A stretch of DNA of 64,000 nt from Paracoccus aestuariivivens (GTDB lineage Bacteria; Pseudomonadota; Alphaproteobacteria; Rhodobacterales; Rhodobacteraceae). Positions 43,483 to 52,054 of this stretch are shown here, one piece after another. The DNA lies in NCBI RefSeq assembly GCF_009711225.1, contig NZ_WMIE01000003.1, forward strand, positions 62,001-126,000. Reading direction: 5' to 3'. Made by a program: the position numbers and the translations under genes. Each line of letters starts with the position of its first letter. Position 1 is the stretch's first letter. The notes below the pieces were generated by a model, which searched no databases, was not told the origin of the DNA, and was given only the letters and a program-made list of their open reading frames with translations.

Positions 43483-45104
43483 CCGAGCAGCCCGTCCTTG
43501 CCGCATTTCGCCTTCAGCCGCGCGGTATCCGCTGCCGTCCAGTTTTCGGGCGCGGTGACCGCGACCCATCCGTCGATATATTCCTCGGCATCGTAGGTAT
43601 GACCGAAGCCCGGTGGCGTCGAGGTCGAAACCGCCATGTCCACGGCCAGCTGCAACTGGGTGACAATCGGGGTGAAGTTCAGGAAAGGTGAGACATCCGG
43701 CGCGGGCGGTTCATACATCCATTCCGGCGCGCGCCAAAGCGAGGTGGCGTTGTAGAACACGATCGCGTCGCTGGCGTGTTGCAGATACAGGATGCGCAGC
43801 CGTCCCCAAGGCTTGCCCGAGCGGTCGGGCGGCGCGAACTGGCTGGAATAGCGGATGACTTCGCCGTCATCCACTTCGGGAAGGATGAAGGGACTGCCGG
43901 GGCGGCGGGCATTGTTGGTCTGGCGCCACAGTTCCGACGGGAAAGGCGGGCCGACCCACAGCGCGCCCTGAATCGGCTCGTTCATCATCTGGAACGGGCT
44001 GAAGGAATACATCGACGACCACGCCCCCAGCGAGATCCCGTGCATATATAGCCGGGGTCGGGCGTCGTCGGGCATGTGCCGCCAATGTTCGTAGATCAGG
44101 CGCATGGTCGCGGTGGCCTGATCCAGCCCCGATTGGGTTTCAAAGATCAGCGCCATCGGGCTTTGCAGGTAGGAATATTGGACCGCCACCGTCGCGACAT
44201 CGCCCGCATGCATGTATTCCAGCGCGTCGTAACTGGCGGGGTCCATCCAGCCGGTGCCGGTCGGGCTGGCGACGATCAGCACCTTGCGCTCGAACGCGCC
44301 TAGCCGGATCATCTCGTCCAGCGCGATCTGGGCGCGGACCTCAGGCGATTTTTCCTGCGCAAGGCCGACATAGATCCGCAGCGGTTCAAGCGCCGGACGC
44401 CCGACAAAGCCCGAGATCGCGGCGGCGCGTGGTCCGCTCAGGACGAAATCGCGCCCCGGCTTGCCCATCAGGCCCCAATCGACCTTGGAATCGGGGCCTC
44501 CCGCGCGCCAGTCTTCGATCGGGGCAGGGGTGTTCGGGTCGGTGATGTGCTGGGCTGCGGCATAGGACTGGTCGGCGATGCGGAAGGCCCAGTTGACCAC
44601 GCCGTCGCGGGTGACCAGCAACACGATCACCGCCGCCAGCAGCAATCCCAGCACATTCGCGCTGGCCGAGGGGATATAGCGCGCCAACCGGTTGCGCAGC
44701 AGGTTGAACAGGCCCTGCATGCCCCGACCCAGCAGATACAGGATCAGGAATACCGCAGCCGCCAGCAGGATCATCTTGGTGGTGTTCGCGGCCTCCAGCG
44801 GCGGCATTTCCATGCGCGAACGGATGCTGTTCTGCCAGTCATCGGTCAGCGCGACGCAGCGCACCAGCAAAGCCAGCACCGGAATGGCCAATACGACATG
44901 GCAGAGCGTTGCCCAGCGGCGGGGCAACAGCGGGATCTGTAACGCCCGCCACAGCGCCAGCAGAAAGACCAGCACCAGATAGCCTGCCGCCATCGAGGTT
45001 CCGGCCAGCACGCCCTGCAATATCCAGTCGCGGGGAATCAGCGAGGGGGTCAATGAGGCTGCGGCCATCAGCAGTCCGGCCAACAAAGGAAGAATCGAAA
45101 ACAT
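43467..45104 (-). CDS. Abhydrolase_9-family membrane hydrolase
   Basis: A 545-residue protein with an N-terminal domain of about five membrane segments (residues 1-170) followed by an alpha/beta-hydrolase-like domain. The layout fits the Abhydrolase_9 N and C families. The nucleophile motif is HGISLGAWSSMYSF. LYLQHASDAIVFYN lies where the acid residue is expected, and PPGFGHTYDAEEYIDGW may give the final His. Family members are barely characterised. It sits in an operon between the deformylase genes and fmt. ATG at 45104. Confidence 0.85.
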   Translation of the reverse strand: MFSILPLLAGLLMAAASLTPSLIPRDWILQGVLAGTSMAAGYLVLVFLLALWRALQIPLLPRRWATLCHVVLAIPVLALLVRCVALTDDWQNSIRSRMEMPPLEAANTTKMILLAAAVFLILYLLGRGMQGLFNLLRNRLARYIPSASANVLGLLLAAVIVLLVTRDGVVNWAFRIADQSYAAAQHITDPNTPAPIEDWRAGGPDSKVDWGLMGKPGRDFVLSGPRAAAISGFVGRPALEPLRIYVGLAQEKSPEVRAQIALDEMIRLGAFERKVLIVASPTGTGWMDPASYDALEYMHAGDVATVAVQYSYLQSPMALIFETQSGLDQATATMRLIYEHWRHMPDDARPRLYMHGISLGAWSSMYSFSPFQMMNEPIQGALWVGPPFPSELWRQTNNARRPGSPFILPEVDDGEVIRYSSQFAPPDRSGKPWGRLRILYLQHASDAIVFYNATSLWRAPEWMYEPPAPDVSPFLNFTPIVTQLQLAVDMAVSTSTPPGFGHTYDAEEYIDGWVAVTAPENWTAADTARLKAKCGKDGLLGCKNG

Positions 45105-45195
45105 AGGCCGGCGGTCCCTTTTCGATCAGGATCGGGCCTATGAATCTACGCCCGCGCTCAGGTTAGACGCGGTTTTCGCGAAAAGAAAGCGCCGC

Positions 45196-45696
45196 TCAGC
45201 GCCGGTTCAGCTTGTCCGATTTCGCGACCAGCATCTTGCGGCGCAAAGGCGACAGGTGATCAACATAGACCTTGCCGTTCAGGTGGTCGATCTGGTGCTG
45301 AACCGAGGTCGCCCACAATCCGACGAAATCGCGTTCCTCGATCTGACCCTGATCGTTGAGGAAGCGGACAGTCACCGCACGGGGACGCTCGATCTTGGCA
45401 AAGACGCCGGGCAGGTTGGGGCTGGCCTCGTCATGGCCGCGCATCTGGACCGAGGCGTGCAGGACCTCGGGGTTGGCCATGCGCACGGCTTGGCCGCGCT
45501 TGTCCGAGGCATCGACCACGGCCAGACGCTGCATGATCCCGATCTGCGGCGCGGCAAGCCCGACGCCTGGCATCGCATCCATGGTGTCGATCATGTCATC
45601 CCAGATCATCCGCACCGTCTCGGTGATCTCGGCCACTGGTTCGGCGGCGGTATGCAGGCGACGGTCGGAATAGGGAATGAACGGGCGGACGGTCAT
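45196..45696 (-). CDS. peptide-deformylase-like protein, catalytic residues lost
   Basis: A 166-residue protein with the whole deformylase fold: motif 1 is intact (GVGLAAPQIG, residues 44-53). Motif 2, normally EGCLS with the metal-binding cysteine, reads EASPN (residues 90-94). Motif 3, normally HEIDH, reads HQIDH (134-138), so the catalytic Glu is Gln135. It cannot be a normal iron/zinc deformylase. It lies 36 bases downstream of an intact def gene, from which it probably arose by duplication. Possible roles are ribosome or substrate binding without catalysis, or regulation. Not degraded: no stops or shifts. Confidence 0.88.
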   Translation of the reverse strand: MTVRPFIPYSDRRLHTAAEPVAEITETVRMIWDDMIDTMDAMPGVGLAAPQIGIMQRLAVVDASDKRGQAVRMANPEVLHASVQMRGHDEASPNLPGVFAKIERPRAVTVRFLNDQGQIEERDFVGLWATSVQHQIDHLNGKVYVDHLSPLRRKMLVAKSDKLNRR

Positions 45697-45732
45697 CGGC
45701 GGTGCTTTTCGGAAATCGTTAACTGGGACGGA

Positions 45733-46254
45733 TCAGGCGCGGGCGCGGTCGCGCTTGAGCTTGACCATCTTGCGCGTGATCATCTGGCGCTTCATCGGAC
45801 TCAGGTAGTCGATGAACAGACGGCCATCCAGATGGTCGATCTCGTGCTGGGCGCAGGTCGCCCAAAGCCCGTCGAACTCGCGCTCATGGGTCTTGCCGTC
45901 CAGCCCCAGCCATTCGACGCGCACCTCGGCGGGACGGGTCACTTCGGCATATTGGTCAGGAATCGAGAGGCAGCCTTCCTCGTAGGTGTTCAACCCTTCC
46001 GAGCCCCATGTGATCACAGGGTTGACCATCACGATGGGCTTCGGCGGTGCCTCGGGGTCTTTCTCGCAATCCATGACAAACATACGCGACAGCACGCCCA
46101 CCTGCGGCGCAGCCAGACCTACGCCCGGTGCGTCATACATGGTGGCCAGCATGTCGGCGGCCAATGTCTCGATCTCGGGTGAAATGCGCGCGACGGGGTC
46201 GCACGGCTTTTTCAGCCGGGGATCGGGGTGAAGAAGGATGCTGCGCAATGTCAT
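45733..46254 (-). CDS. def: peptide deformylase
   Basis: A metalloenzyme removing the formyl group from new proteins, 173 residues. All three motifs are intact: GVGLAAPQVG, EEGCLSIP (Cys95 binds the metal) and QHEIDH (His137, Glu138, His141). The basic C-terminal helix (RKMVKLKRDRARA) resembles the part that binds the ribosome in E. coli. ATG at 46254. Divergent from the patB gene. It is first of a minus-strand run: def, def-like, two hydrolases, fmt. Confidence 0.96.
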   Translation of the reverse strand: MTLRSILLHPDPRLKKPCDPVARISPEIETLAADMLATMYDAPGVGLAAPQVGVLSRMFVMDCEKDPEAPPKPIVMVNPVITWGSEGLNTYEEGCLSIPDQYAEVTRPAEVRVEWLGLDGKTHEREFDGLWATCAQHEIDHLDGRLFIDYLSPMKRQMITRKMVKLKRDRARA

Positions 46255-46331
46255 GCCTGTGATCTAGGGCAAGCCTTGGCCTTGCGCAACAAGCCGCTAT
46301 GTTCAGGCGCACCAGAATCCGAGAGGAAACC

Positions 46332-47516
46332 ATGACGAAACCCGACTTTGACGAGATCATCGACCGCATCGGCACCGATTGCAGCAAATGGGACGACATG
46401 CAGTCGGCATTCGGCGTTGCGCCCGAGGACGGAATCGCGATGTGGGTTGCTGACATGGACTTCCGCCCGCCCGCCTCGGTCCAGCGCGCGGTCGAAGCCA
46501 TCGCCGCTCATGGTGTCTATGGCTATCCCGGTGCGAACCGCGCCTATACCGAGGCGATCCGCTGGTGGTCCGAGACACGGCATGGCTGGCAGATCCAGCC
46601 CGAGTGGATCCTGACTGTCCACGGGCTTGTGAACGGCACCGGCATCTGCATCGACGCCCTGCTGCAGCCGGGCGATGGGGTGATCCTGATGACGCCGGTC
46701 TATCACGCCTTTGCCCGCATCACCCGCGCTGCGGGCTGCGAGGTGACCGAATTCCCGCTGGCACTTGAAGGTGACCGCTACGGTCTGGACTGGGACGGTT
46801 GGGCGGTGCGCATGACCGGCCGCGAGAAGATGCTGATCCTGTGCTCGCCGCATAACCCCGGTGGTCGGGTCTGGTCCGAGGCCGAACTGCGCGAGATCGC
46901 GGATTTCTGCGTGAAGCACGACCTGATCCTGATCTCGGACGAGATCCACGCCGATATCGTCCTTCCCGGATCGCCGCGGCATCAGGTGATGGCCAATGTC
47001 GCGCCCGAGATTGCCCCTCGCCTGATCACGCTGACCGCGGCGACCAAGACCTTCAACATCGCCGGCGCCCATATCGGCAACATGATCATTGCCGACGAAG
47101 CCTTGCGCGAGCGGATCAGGCAGCGGATGGTCGCGCTGGGGATCTCTCCGGGGATGTTCGGGTTGGGCATGGTTGCCGCCTCCTATTCGCCCGAAGGGGC
47201 GGCATGGGTGGACGCACTGGTCGAATATCTGGACGGCAACCGCCGCATCTTCGACGAAGGGATCAACGCGATCCCGGGCCTGCGCTCGATGCCGCTAGAG
47301 GCGACTTATCTGGCATGGGTCGATTTCTCGGCGACGGGGATGTCGTCGGAAGAGTTCATCACGCGTGTCCAAAGCACGGCCCGTATCGCGGCGAACCATG
47401 GCGGTAGTTTCGGACTGGGCGGAGAGCACTTCCAGCGCTTCAACCTAGCCACGCCCCGTGCCCGCGTGGTCGAGGCGGTCGAACGGCTGCAGCGCGCCTT
47501 CAGCGATCTGCAATGA
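46332..47516 (+). CDS. patB: PLP-dependent C-S lyase, MalY/PatB type
   Basis: A 394-residue aminotransferase-fold enzyme of the MalY/PatB group, which cleaves cystathionine or similar C-S bonds. Markers are MWVADMDFRPP near the N-terminus, the PLP site SDEIHADIVLPG, and the lysine in LTAATKTFNIAGAHIGNMI. The ATG at 46332 has GAGAGGAAACC upstream. A longer start at 46299 is not needed. The stop overlaps the start of the L,D-transpeptidase gene (ATGA). Confidence 0.9.
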   Translation: MTKPDFDEIIDRIGTDCSKWDDMQSAFGVAPEDGIAMWVADMDFRPPASVQRAVEAIAAHGVYGYPGANRAYTEAIRWWSETRHGWQIQPEWILTVHGLVNGTGICIDALLQPGDGVILMTPVYHAFARITRAAGCEVTEFPLALEGDRYGLDWDGWAVRMTGREKMLILCSPHNPGGRVWSEAELREIADFCVKHDLILISDEIHADIVLPGSPRHQVMANVAPEIAPRLITLTAATKTFNIAGAHIGNMIIADEALRERIRQRMVALGISPGMFGLGMVAASYSPEGAAWVDALVEYLDGNRRIFDEGINAIPGLRSMPLEATYLAWVDFSATGMSSEEFITRVQSTARIAANHGGSFGLGGEHFQRFNLATPRARVVEAVERLQRAFSDLQ

Positions 47517-48175
47517 GACGTCTGGGGGCGCTTTTTTCTGCGCTGTGTCTGGTGGCGGTGCTTTGGGGGCTTTGGCTCCTTTGGGCACCGCAAAAGGCCA
47601 CCGCACCCGTCGCGCCCCCACGACCTGCTGAGGGCTGGAGTCTTCCCGGTCTTCCACGCTTTCGGCTGCCGCATTTTGATCTGCCGCAATTCCATCTGCC
47701 TGATCTGGGATTGCCGTCGATCCAACCCAAGCCGGTTCCGGAACTGCCTATCACCTCACCGGTCGAGCGGATCCTGATCGAAAAGGCGGCGCGTAAGATG
47801 ACGGTCTTTCAGCGGAACGGTGGTTCACGCACGTTCCGTATCGCGTTGGGGTTTTCGCCCGATGGCGATAAATCCAGACAAGGCGATGGCCGCACGCCCG
47901 AAGGGACGTTTCATATCGACCGATTGAACCGGCAAAGTGCCTATCATCTGTCCCTGGGGCTGGATTACCCTCAGAGGCGCCACCGCGAGGCCGCGCGGAA
48001 GGCGGGATATGATCCGGGCGGCGATATCATGATCCACGGCCAGCCGAACCAGATCGCGGATGGCTTCAAGGTCAAGGGTGATTGGACGGCTGGCTGCATT
48101 GCCCTGACCAATCCCGAGATCGAAGAGATCTTCGCCCATGCAGCCATTGGCACACAGGTCGAGATCCGCCCGTAA
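47513..48175 (+). CDS. YkuD-type L,D-transpeptidase with LPxF repeats
   Basis: A 220-residue envelope enzyme. An N-terminal membrane anchor/signal (about 5-25) leads into a Pro-rich linker with a five-residue repeat (LPRFR, LPHFD, LPQFH, LPDLG, LPSIQ; about residues 47-71). The YkuD domain follows (RTPEGTFHI, IMIHGQPN, and GDWTAGCIALTN with the catalytic Cys). Such enzymes form 3-3 peptidoglycan cross-links or attach proteins. It is translationally coupled to the patB gene. The repeat is not seen in family members I recall. Confidence 0.9.
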   Translation: MRRLGALFSALCLVAVLWGLWLLWAPQKATAPVAPPRPAEGWSLPGLPRFRLPHFDLPQFHLPDLGLPSIQPKPVPELPITSPVERILIEKAARKMTVFQRNGGSRTFRIALGFSPDGDKSRQGDGRTPEGTFHIDRLNRQSAYHLSLGLDYPQRRHREAARKAGYDPGGDIMIHGQPNQIADGFKVKGDWTAGCIALTNPEIEEIFAHAAIGTQVEIRP

Positions 48176-48228
48176 GCGTTGCATAGCTGCATCTTGCTAC
48201 GGCATTTGCCCGAGGATAAGGCAGTGCC

Positions 48229-49605
48229 ATGACCTACGACCGTTATGCCCCGCATCTGCGTGCGACTCTCGCGCTCGGCCTGCCGCTTGTCGGCAGCCAT
48301 CTCGCGCGCATGGCCATAGGGGTGGCCGATACCGTGATGATCGGGCGCTACGGCGTCGAGGAACTGGCCGCGCTGGTGATCGCCACCTCGTTCTTCCACA
48401 TCCTGTTTTTTCTGGGCATGGGCTTCGGCATCGGCGTGATGGGTCTGATCGCCGCCGCCATTGCGCGCGGCGATGAAACCGAAGTGCGGCGTTCGGCTAG
48501 GATGGCGTTGTGGCTGTCGATAGCCCATGCGCTTCTGGTCATGCCGGCTATGTGGTATTCGGAACCCATCCTACTGGCCATCGGTCAGGAGCCGGTCGTC
48601 GCCCATTTTGCGCAGCAATATCTGCGGATCGCGGGTTTCGGCATGCTCCCGGTGCTTTGCGCTCTGACGTTGAACAGCTACCTTGCCGCGATGGAGCGTA
48701 CGCAGGTCGTCCTGTGGATCACCCTGATCGGATTGCCGGTCAATATCTTCCTGAACTGGGTTCTGATCTTCGGTCGTCTGGGGGCGCCCGAACTGGGCGT
48801 CGAGGGGGCCGCGATTGCCTCGCTGACGGTGCAATTGCTGCAGATGGTGGCGTTGATCGCCTATGCCGCATGGCTGCCGGCGGCGCGCAAATATCACCTG
48901 TTCCAGCGCTTCTGGAGGCCGGATTGGGCCGAGCTGAAAGCTGTTTTTGTGCTGGGCTTGCCAATCGGCCTGACCATGCTGGCCGAGGGCGGGCTGTTTG
49001 TCGGCTCGAATGTGATGATGGGCTGGATCGGCACGCGCGAACTGGCCGCGCATGGCATTGCCCTGCAACTTGGCGCGATCACCTTCATGCTGCATCTGGG
49101 CATGTCGAACGCGGCCACCGTGCGCGTCGGTCAGGCGATGGGTCGTGGTGACAGGACGGGTATGCGCGATGCTGCGGTGACAGTGACGATGGTATCCTTT
49201 GCCTTTGCCCTGATCGCGGTCGCGGCGTTCCTGCTGTTCCCGCGCACGTTGGTCGGGTTGTATCTGGACGCGAATAATCCCGAAACTCCGGTCCTGCTCG
49301 AAATCGGCGCGGGGCTGATGTTCTATTCGGCGCTGTTCCAGTTGACCGATGCGATGCAGGTCATCGGGCTGGGCCTTTTGCGCGGAGTGCAGGATACGCG
49401 GGTTCCGATGGTGATCGCGGTGATCAGCTATTGGCTGGTCGGGATACCGGTTGCCTACGGGTTGGCATTCGTCATGGGCGTCGGTCCGGCAGGGCTTTGG
49501 TTGGGACTTGTGGCTGGCCTGACCGTGGCGGCGATCTTGCTGATGCGACGCTTCTGGCAGGGGCATGCGCGCGGGGACTGGACCCCGGCGCAAGCCCCGG
49601 TCTAG
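48229..49605 (+). CDS. MATE-family multidrug efflux transporter
   Basis: A 458-residue, 12-segment inner-membrane exporter of the NorM type, using a Na+ or H+ gradient. Landmarks are ADTVMIGRYGVEELAAL in the first repeat, GLPVNIFLNWVLIFG and, in the second half, NAATVRVGQAMGRGD. ATG at 48229 has GAGGATAAGG upstream. A short Lrp-like gene follows after 30 bases. Substrates are not evident. Confidence 0.92.
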   Translation: MTYDRYAPHLRATLALGLPLVGSHLARMAIGVADTVMIGRYGVEELAALVIATSFFHILFFLGMGFGIGVMGLIAAAIARGDETEVRRSARMALWLSIAHALLVMPAMWYSEPILLAIGQEPVVAHFAQQYLRIAGFGMLPVLCALTLNSYLAAMERTQVVLWITLIGLPVNIFLNWVLIFGRLGAPELGVEGAAIASLTVQLLQMVALIAYAAWLPAARKYHLFQRFWRPDWAELKAVFVLGLPIGLTMLAEGGLFVGSNVMMGWIGTRELAAHGIALQLGAITFMLHLGMSNAATVRVGQAMGRGDRTGMRDAAVTVTMVSFAFALIAVAAFLLFPRTLVGLYLDANNPETPVLLEIGAGLMFYSALFQLTDAMQVIGLGLLRGVQDTRVPMVIAVISYWLVGIPVAYGLAFVMGVGPAGLWLGLVAGLTVAAILLMRRFWQGHARGDWTPAQAPV

Positions 49606-49635
49606 GTTGGCGGCGACTAGCTCAGGAGGTTCGCC

Positions 49636-49872
49636 ATGCGCCCGGTATTCGTTCAGTTCCGTTGCACACCCGGCAAGACCTATGAGGTTGCCGATGCGAT
49701 CTATGACCGCGAAATCGTCAGCGAGTTGTATTCGACCTCGGGTGATTTCGATCTGATCGCCAAGATCTATGTGCCCGAGGATCAGGACGTCGGCAGGTAT
49801 CTTGCCGAGCAACTCTTCGATATCCCGCATATTCTGCGCACGCTGACCACGATGACGTTCAAGGCGTTCTGA
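49636..49872 (+). CDS. stand-alone Lrp/AsnC ligand-binding (RAM) domain
   Basis: A 78-residue protein equal to the C-terminal sensor domain of Lrp/AsnC regulators with no DNA-binding part (FVQFRCTPGKTYEVADAIYD ... SGDFDLIAKIYV ... HILRTLTTMTF). The ATG at 49636 has an excellent AGGAGGT site, so it is a real start and not a truncated regulator. It could act by joining full-length Lrp proteins. It lies just after the MATE gene, probably in the same unit. Confidence 0.88.
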   Translation: MRPVFVQFRCTPGKTYEVADAIYDREIVSELYSTSGDFDLIAKIYVPEDQDVGRYLAEQLFDIPHILRTLTTMTFKAF

Positions 49873-49983
49873 TCGGGGCAGGGGCTTCGCGCCCTGCGCG
49901 AGGGTCCGGATCGTTCCGGAAACACGGATGCCTGATGTTGCGGCCTCTTGCATAGGGTCGGGATTTGCGGTTCTGGTTCCCGC

Positions 49984-51093
49984 ATGACGAGACTTCGCTT
50001 TGCCCCGATCCCCGCCGGTCTGCCTGCCACGGTGCCCTTTACCGGTCCCGAAACGCTGGAGCGTCGCCGCGGCGTACCTTTCGTCGCACGTCTGGGCGCC
50101 AACGAGAACGGCTTCGGACCTTCGCCGAAGGCGGTCGAGGCCATGGCGCGGGCCTGCGCTGAGGCATGGAAATACGGTGATCCCGACAACCACGATCTTC
50201 GCGAGGCACTGGCCGCGCATCATCGCGTCGCGCCTGAAAACATCATGGTGGGTGAGGGGATCGACGGGCTGTTGGGGGTGTTGGTCCGCCTGACGGTCGC
50301 ACAGGGAGATGTCGTGGTGACCTCGGACGGAGCCTATCCGACCTTCAACTTCCATGTCGCCGGTTTTGGCGGGCTGCTCCACAAGGTTCCCTATCGCGAC
50401 GACGCCGAAGACCCGCAGGCCCTGACCGCCGCCGCTCGCGACGTCGGGGCGCGTCTGGTCTATCTGGCCAACCCCGACAATCCGATGGGCAGTTGGCACT
50501 CCGGTGCGCTGATCGAAGCTGCGCTGGACGAACTCTCGGCGGATTCGCTGCTGGTCCTTGATGAAGCCTATGCGGAATTCGCGCCCGATGACGCGATCCC
50601 CCAAATAGACCCCGAAGATGATCGCGTGATCCGGTTCCGGACTTTCTCGAAAGCATATGGTTTGGCGGGGGCGCGCATCGGCTATGCCATCGGACCGGCC
50701 AAGCTGATCGCGGGTTTTGATCGCATCCGCAACCATTTTGGCGTCAACCGTACGGCGCAGATCGGTGCCTTGGCTGCGTTGCAGGACAATGACTGGCTTG
50801 AGCAAACCCGACGCAATGTCGGTGCAGCACGCGAGCGCATTTCGGCCATTGCCCAAGACAACGGTCTCACGGCCCTGCCGTCCGCCACCAATTTCGTGAC
50901 GATAGATTGTGGGGCGAATGGCGATTTCGCCCGCAAGGTCTTGGCCGGCCTGTCTGATCTTGGCATTTTTGCCCGGATGCCGGGGACTGCGCCGATGGAT
51001 CGCTGCATCCGCATCTCTTGCGGTCCCGAAGCCGAGATGGCCGCCTTCGCCGAGGCGCTGCCGATCGCGCTGGCTAAAGCGCGCGAGGTCTGA
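49984..51093 (+). CDS. HisC-like PLP-dependent aminotransferase
   Basis: A 369-residue fold-type I aminotransferase like histidinol-phosphate aminotransferase. Seen are ARLGANENGFGPSPKA at the start, KYGDPDNHDLREAL, YLANPDNPMGSW, DEAYAEF and the PLP lysine in FRTFSKAYGLAGARIGYAI. Upstream in-frame starts exist (49948), but ATG at 49984 gives the usual length. Since no other his gene is nearby, it may be a paralogue with another substrate. Convergent with the Lrp gene. Confidence 0.88.
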   Translation: MTRLRFAPIPAGLPATVPFTGPETLERRRGVPFVARLGANENGFGPSPKAVEAMARACAEAWKYGDPDNHDLREALAAHHRVAPENIMVGEGIDGLLGVLVRLTVAQGDVVVTSDGAYPTFNFHVAGFGGLLHKVPYRDDAEDPQALTAAARDVGARLVYLANPDNPMGSWHSGALIEAALDELSADSLLVLDEAYAEFAPDDAIPQIDPEDDRVIRFRTFSKAYGLAGARIGYAIGPAKLIAGFDRIRNHFGVNRTAQIGALAALQDNDWLEQTRRNVGAARERISAIAQDNGLTALPSATNFVTIDCGANGDFARKVLAGLSDLGIFARMPGTAPMDRCIRISCGPEAEMAAFAEALPIALAKAREV

Positions 51094-51117
51094 TCCCCGC
51101 GCGGTCAGCCTTGACCG

Positions 51118-51600
51118 CTACTCCAATGGCAGGGCCGTCGTCGCCTTGAGTTCCTCCATCGAGAGCAAGGCGGTGACGTTGTGGATTTTCACCTCCGAGA
51201 TCAGCGCCTGATAGAAGCGGTCATAGGCACGCGCGTTCCGGACCCGGACCTTCAGGATATAGTCGATATCTCCGGCCAGACGGTGGGCCTCGATCACTTC
51301 GGGTCGGGCGCGGACGGCGGAAAGAAATTTGCGCGCCCAGTCGGGGTCGTGCTCGCTGGTCCGGATCAATACGAAGAAACACGCATCCAGACCAAGTGAA
51401 TCCGGGTCGAGCAATGCGACCTGTCCACGGATGACGCCTGCCTCGCGCAATTTGCGAATCCGGTTCCAGACGGGGGTCTTCGACGCCCCGACTCGGGCCG
51501 CGATGTCGTCCAGTGACAGGGTCGCGTCCTCCTGCAACAGGGACAGGATTTTGCGATCAGTGTCATCCAGCCGTGTCGGTGTTTGTCTGTCTTGGCTCAT
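51118..51600 (-). CDS. Lrp/AsnC-family regulator, divergent from sulfur genes
   Basis: A 160-residue regulator. The winged helix is at about 10-60 (LDDTDRKILSLLQ, DDIAARVGASKTPVWNRIRKLREAGVI) and the RAM ligand domain at about 70-150. It starts at ATG 51600, back to back with the DUF2849-cysI-cysH-DUF934 operon, and only 124 bases separate the starts. Control of that operon, perhaps in response to a sulfur amino acid, is a reasonable inference. No binding site can be proved by eye. Confidence 0.93.
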   Translation of the reverse strand: MSQDRQTPTRLDDTDRKILSLLQEDATLSLDDIAARVGASKTPVWNRIRKLREAGVIRGQVALLDPDSLGLDACFFVLIRTSEHDPDWARKFLSAVRARPEVIEAHRLAGDIDYILKVRVRNARAYDRFYQALISEVKIHNVTALLSMEELKATTALPLE

Positions 51601-51724
51601 TGCGAAATTTGGTCCTGTATGGCCGCCCGTCGGCTGGAACCTGTTTCTTATTTCTGTGCCCCACTCGTCAATACAGGGAAGAATTTTCTATATATGGCTG
51701 ACCCATTCCGAAAGGCACAAGGCC
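51601..51724. promoter_or_regulatory. divergent control region, Lrp gene / sulfur operon
   Basis: This 124-base gap must hold both promoters. Visible elements are TATATA at 51689-51694, a possible -10 for the plus strand, and TTGACG on the minus strand (51671-51666), a possible -35 for the Lrp gene. The region is AT-rich compared with its flanks, as expected for Lrp-type binding. Confidence 0.45.
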
Positions 51725-52054
51725 ATGTCCAAGACCTTCACCCCCTCGATCGCAACGCCCGCCGTCATTACCGCCAATGATCTGCGCATGGGCCATTGCG
51801 TCTGGATGCGTGACGGTGGCTGGACCGCCGACCCGCGCGAAGCGCAGCTTTTCGAAGACGAGGCGATTGCCGATCTCGCCATGCTCGACGCGATCGGTCA
51901 GGCGAATATCGTCGTCGGCCCCTATCTGGCCGAGGCCAAGCGCGGCGCAGACGGCCGCCCCGAGCCGACCCATTTCCGCGAGGCCTTCCGCCGCCGCGGC
52001 CCGTCCAACTACTTCCATGGCATCCAAGCCGAACTCGAGGCCAGCAATGTTTGA
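51725..52054 (+). CDS. DUF2849 protein of the sulfite reductase operon
   Basis: A 109-residue DUF2849 protein, with no membrane segments or cysteines. It opens the operon and overlaps cysI by eight bases (stop at 52054, cysI start at 52047). In many alphaproteobacteria this family is found only beside cysI, so a role in sulfite reductase function is likely but uncharacterised. The ATG at 51725 has AAAGGCACAAGG upstream. The frame is open further up but with no better start. Confidence 0.87.
   Translation: MSKTFTPSIATPAVITANDLRMGHCVWMRDGGWTADPREAQLFEDEAIADLAMLDAIGQANIVVGPYLAEAKRGADGRPEPTHFREAFRRRGPSNYFHGIQAELEASNV

Noticed and set aside
45196..45696. Calling the deformylase-like gene a pseudogene
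   Set aside because: The frame is complete, with full length and ordered substitutions at the active site only, so it is listed as a CDS with changed residues.
48571..50856. A 761-codon minus-strand open frame covering the MATE, RAM-domain and HisC-like genes
   Set aside because: It crosses three convincing plus-strand genes. The composition is that of antisense translation.
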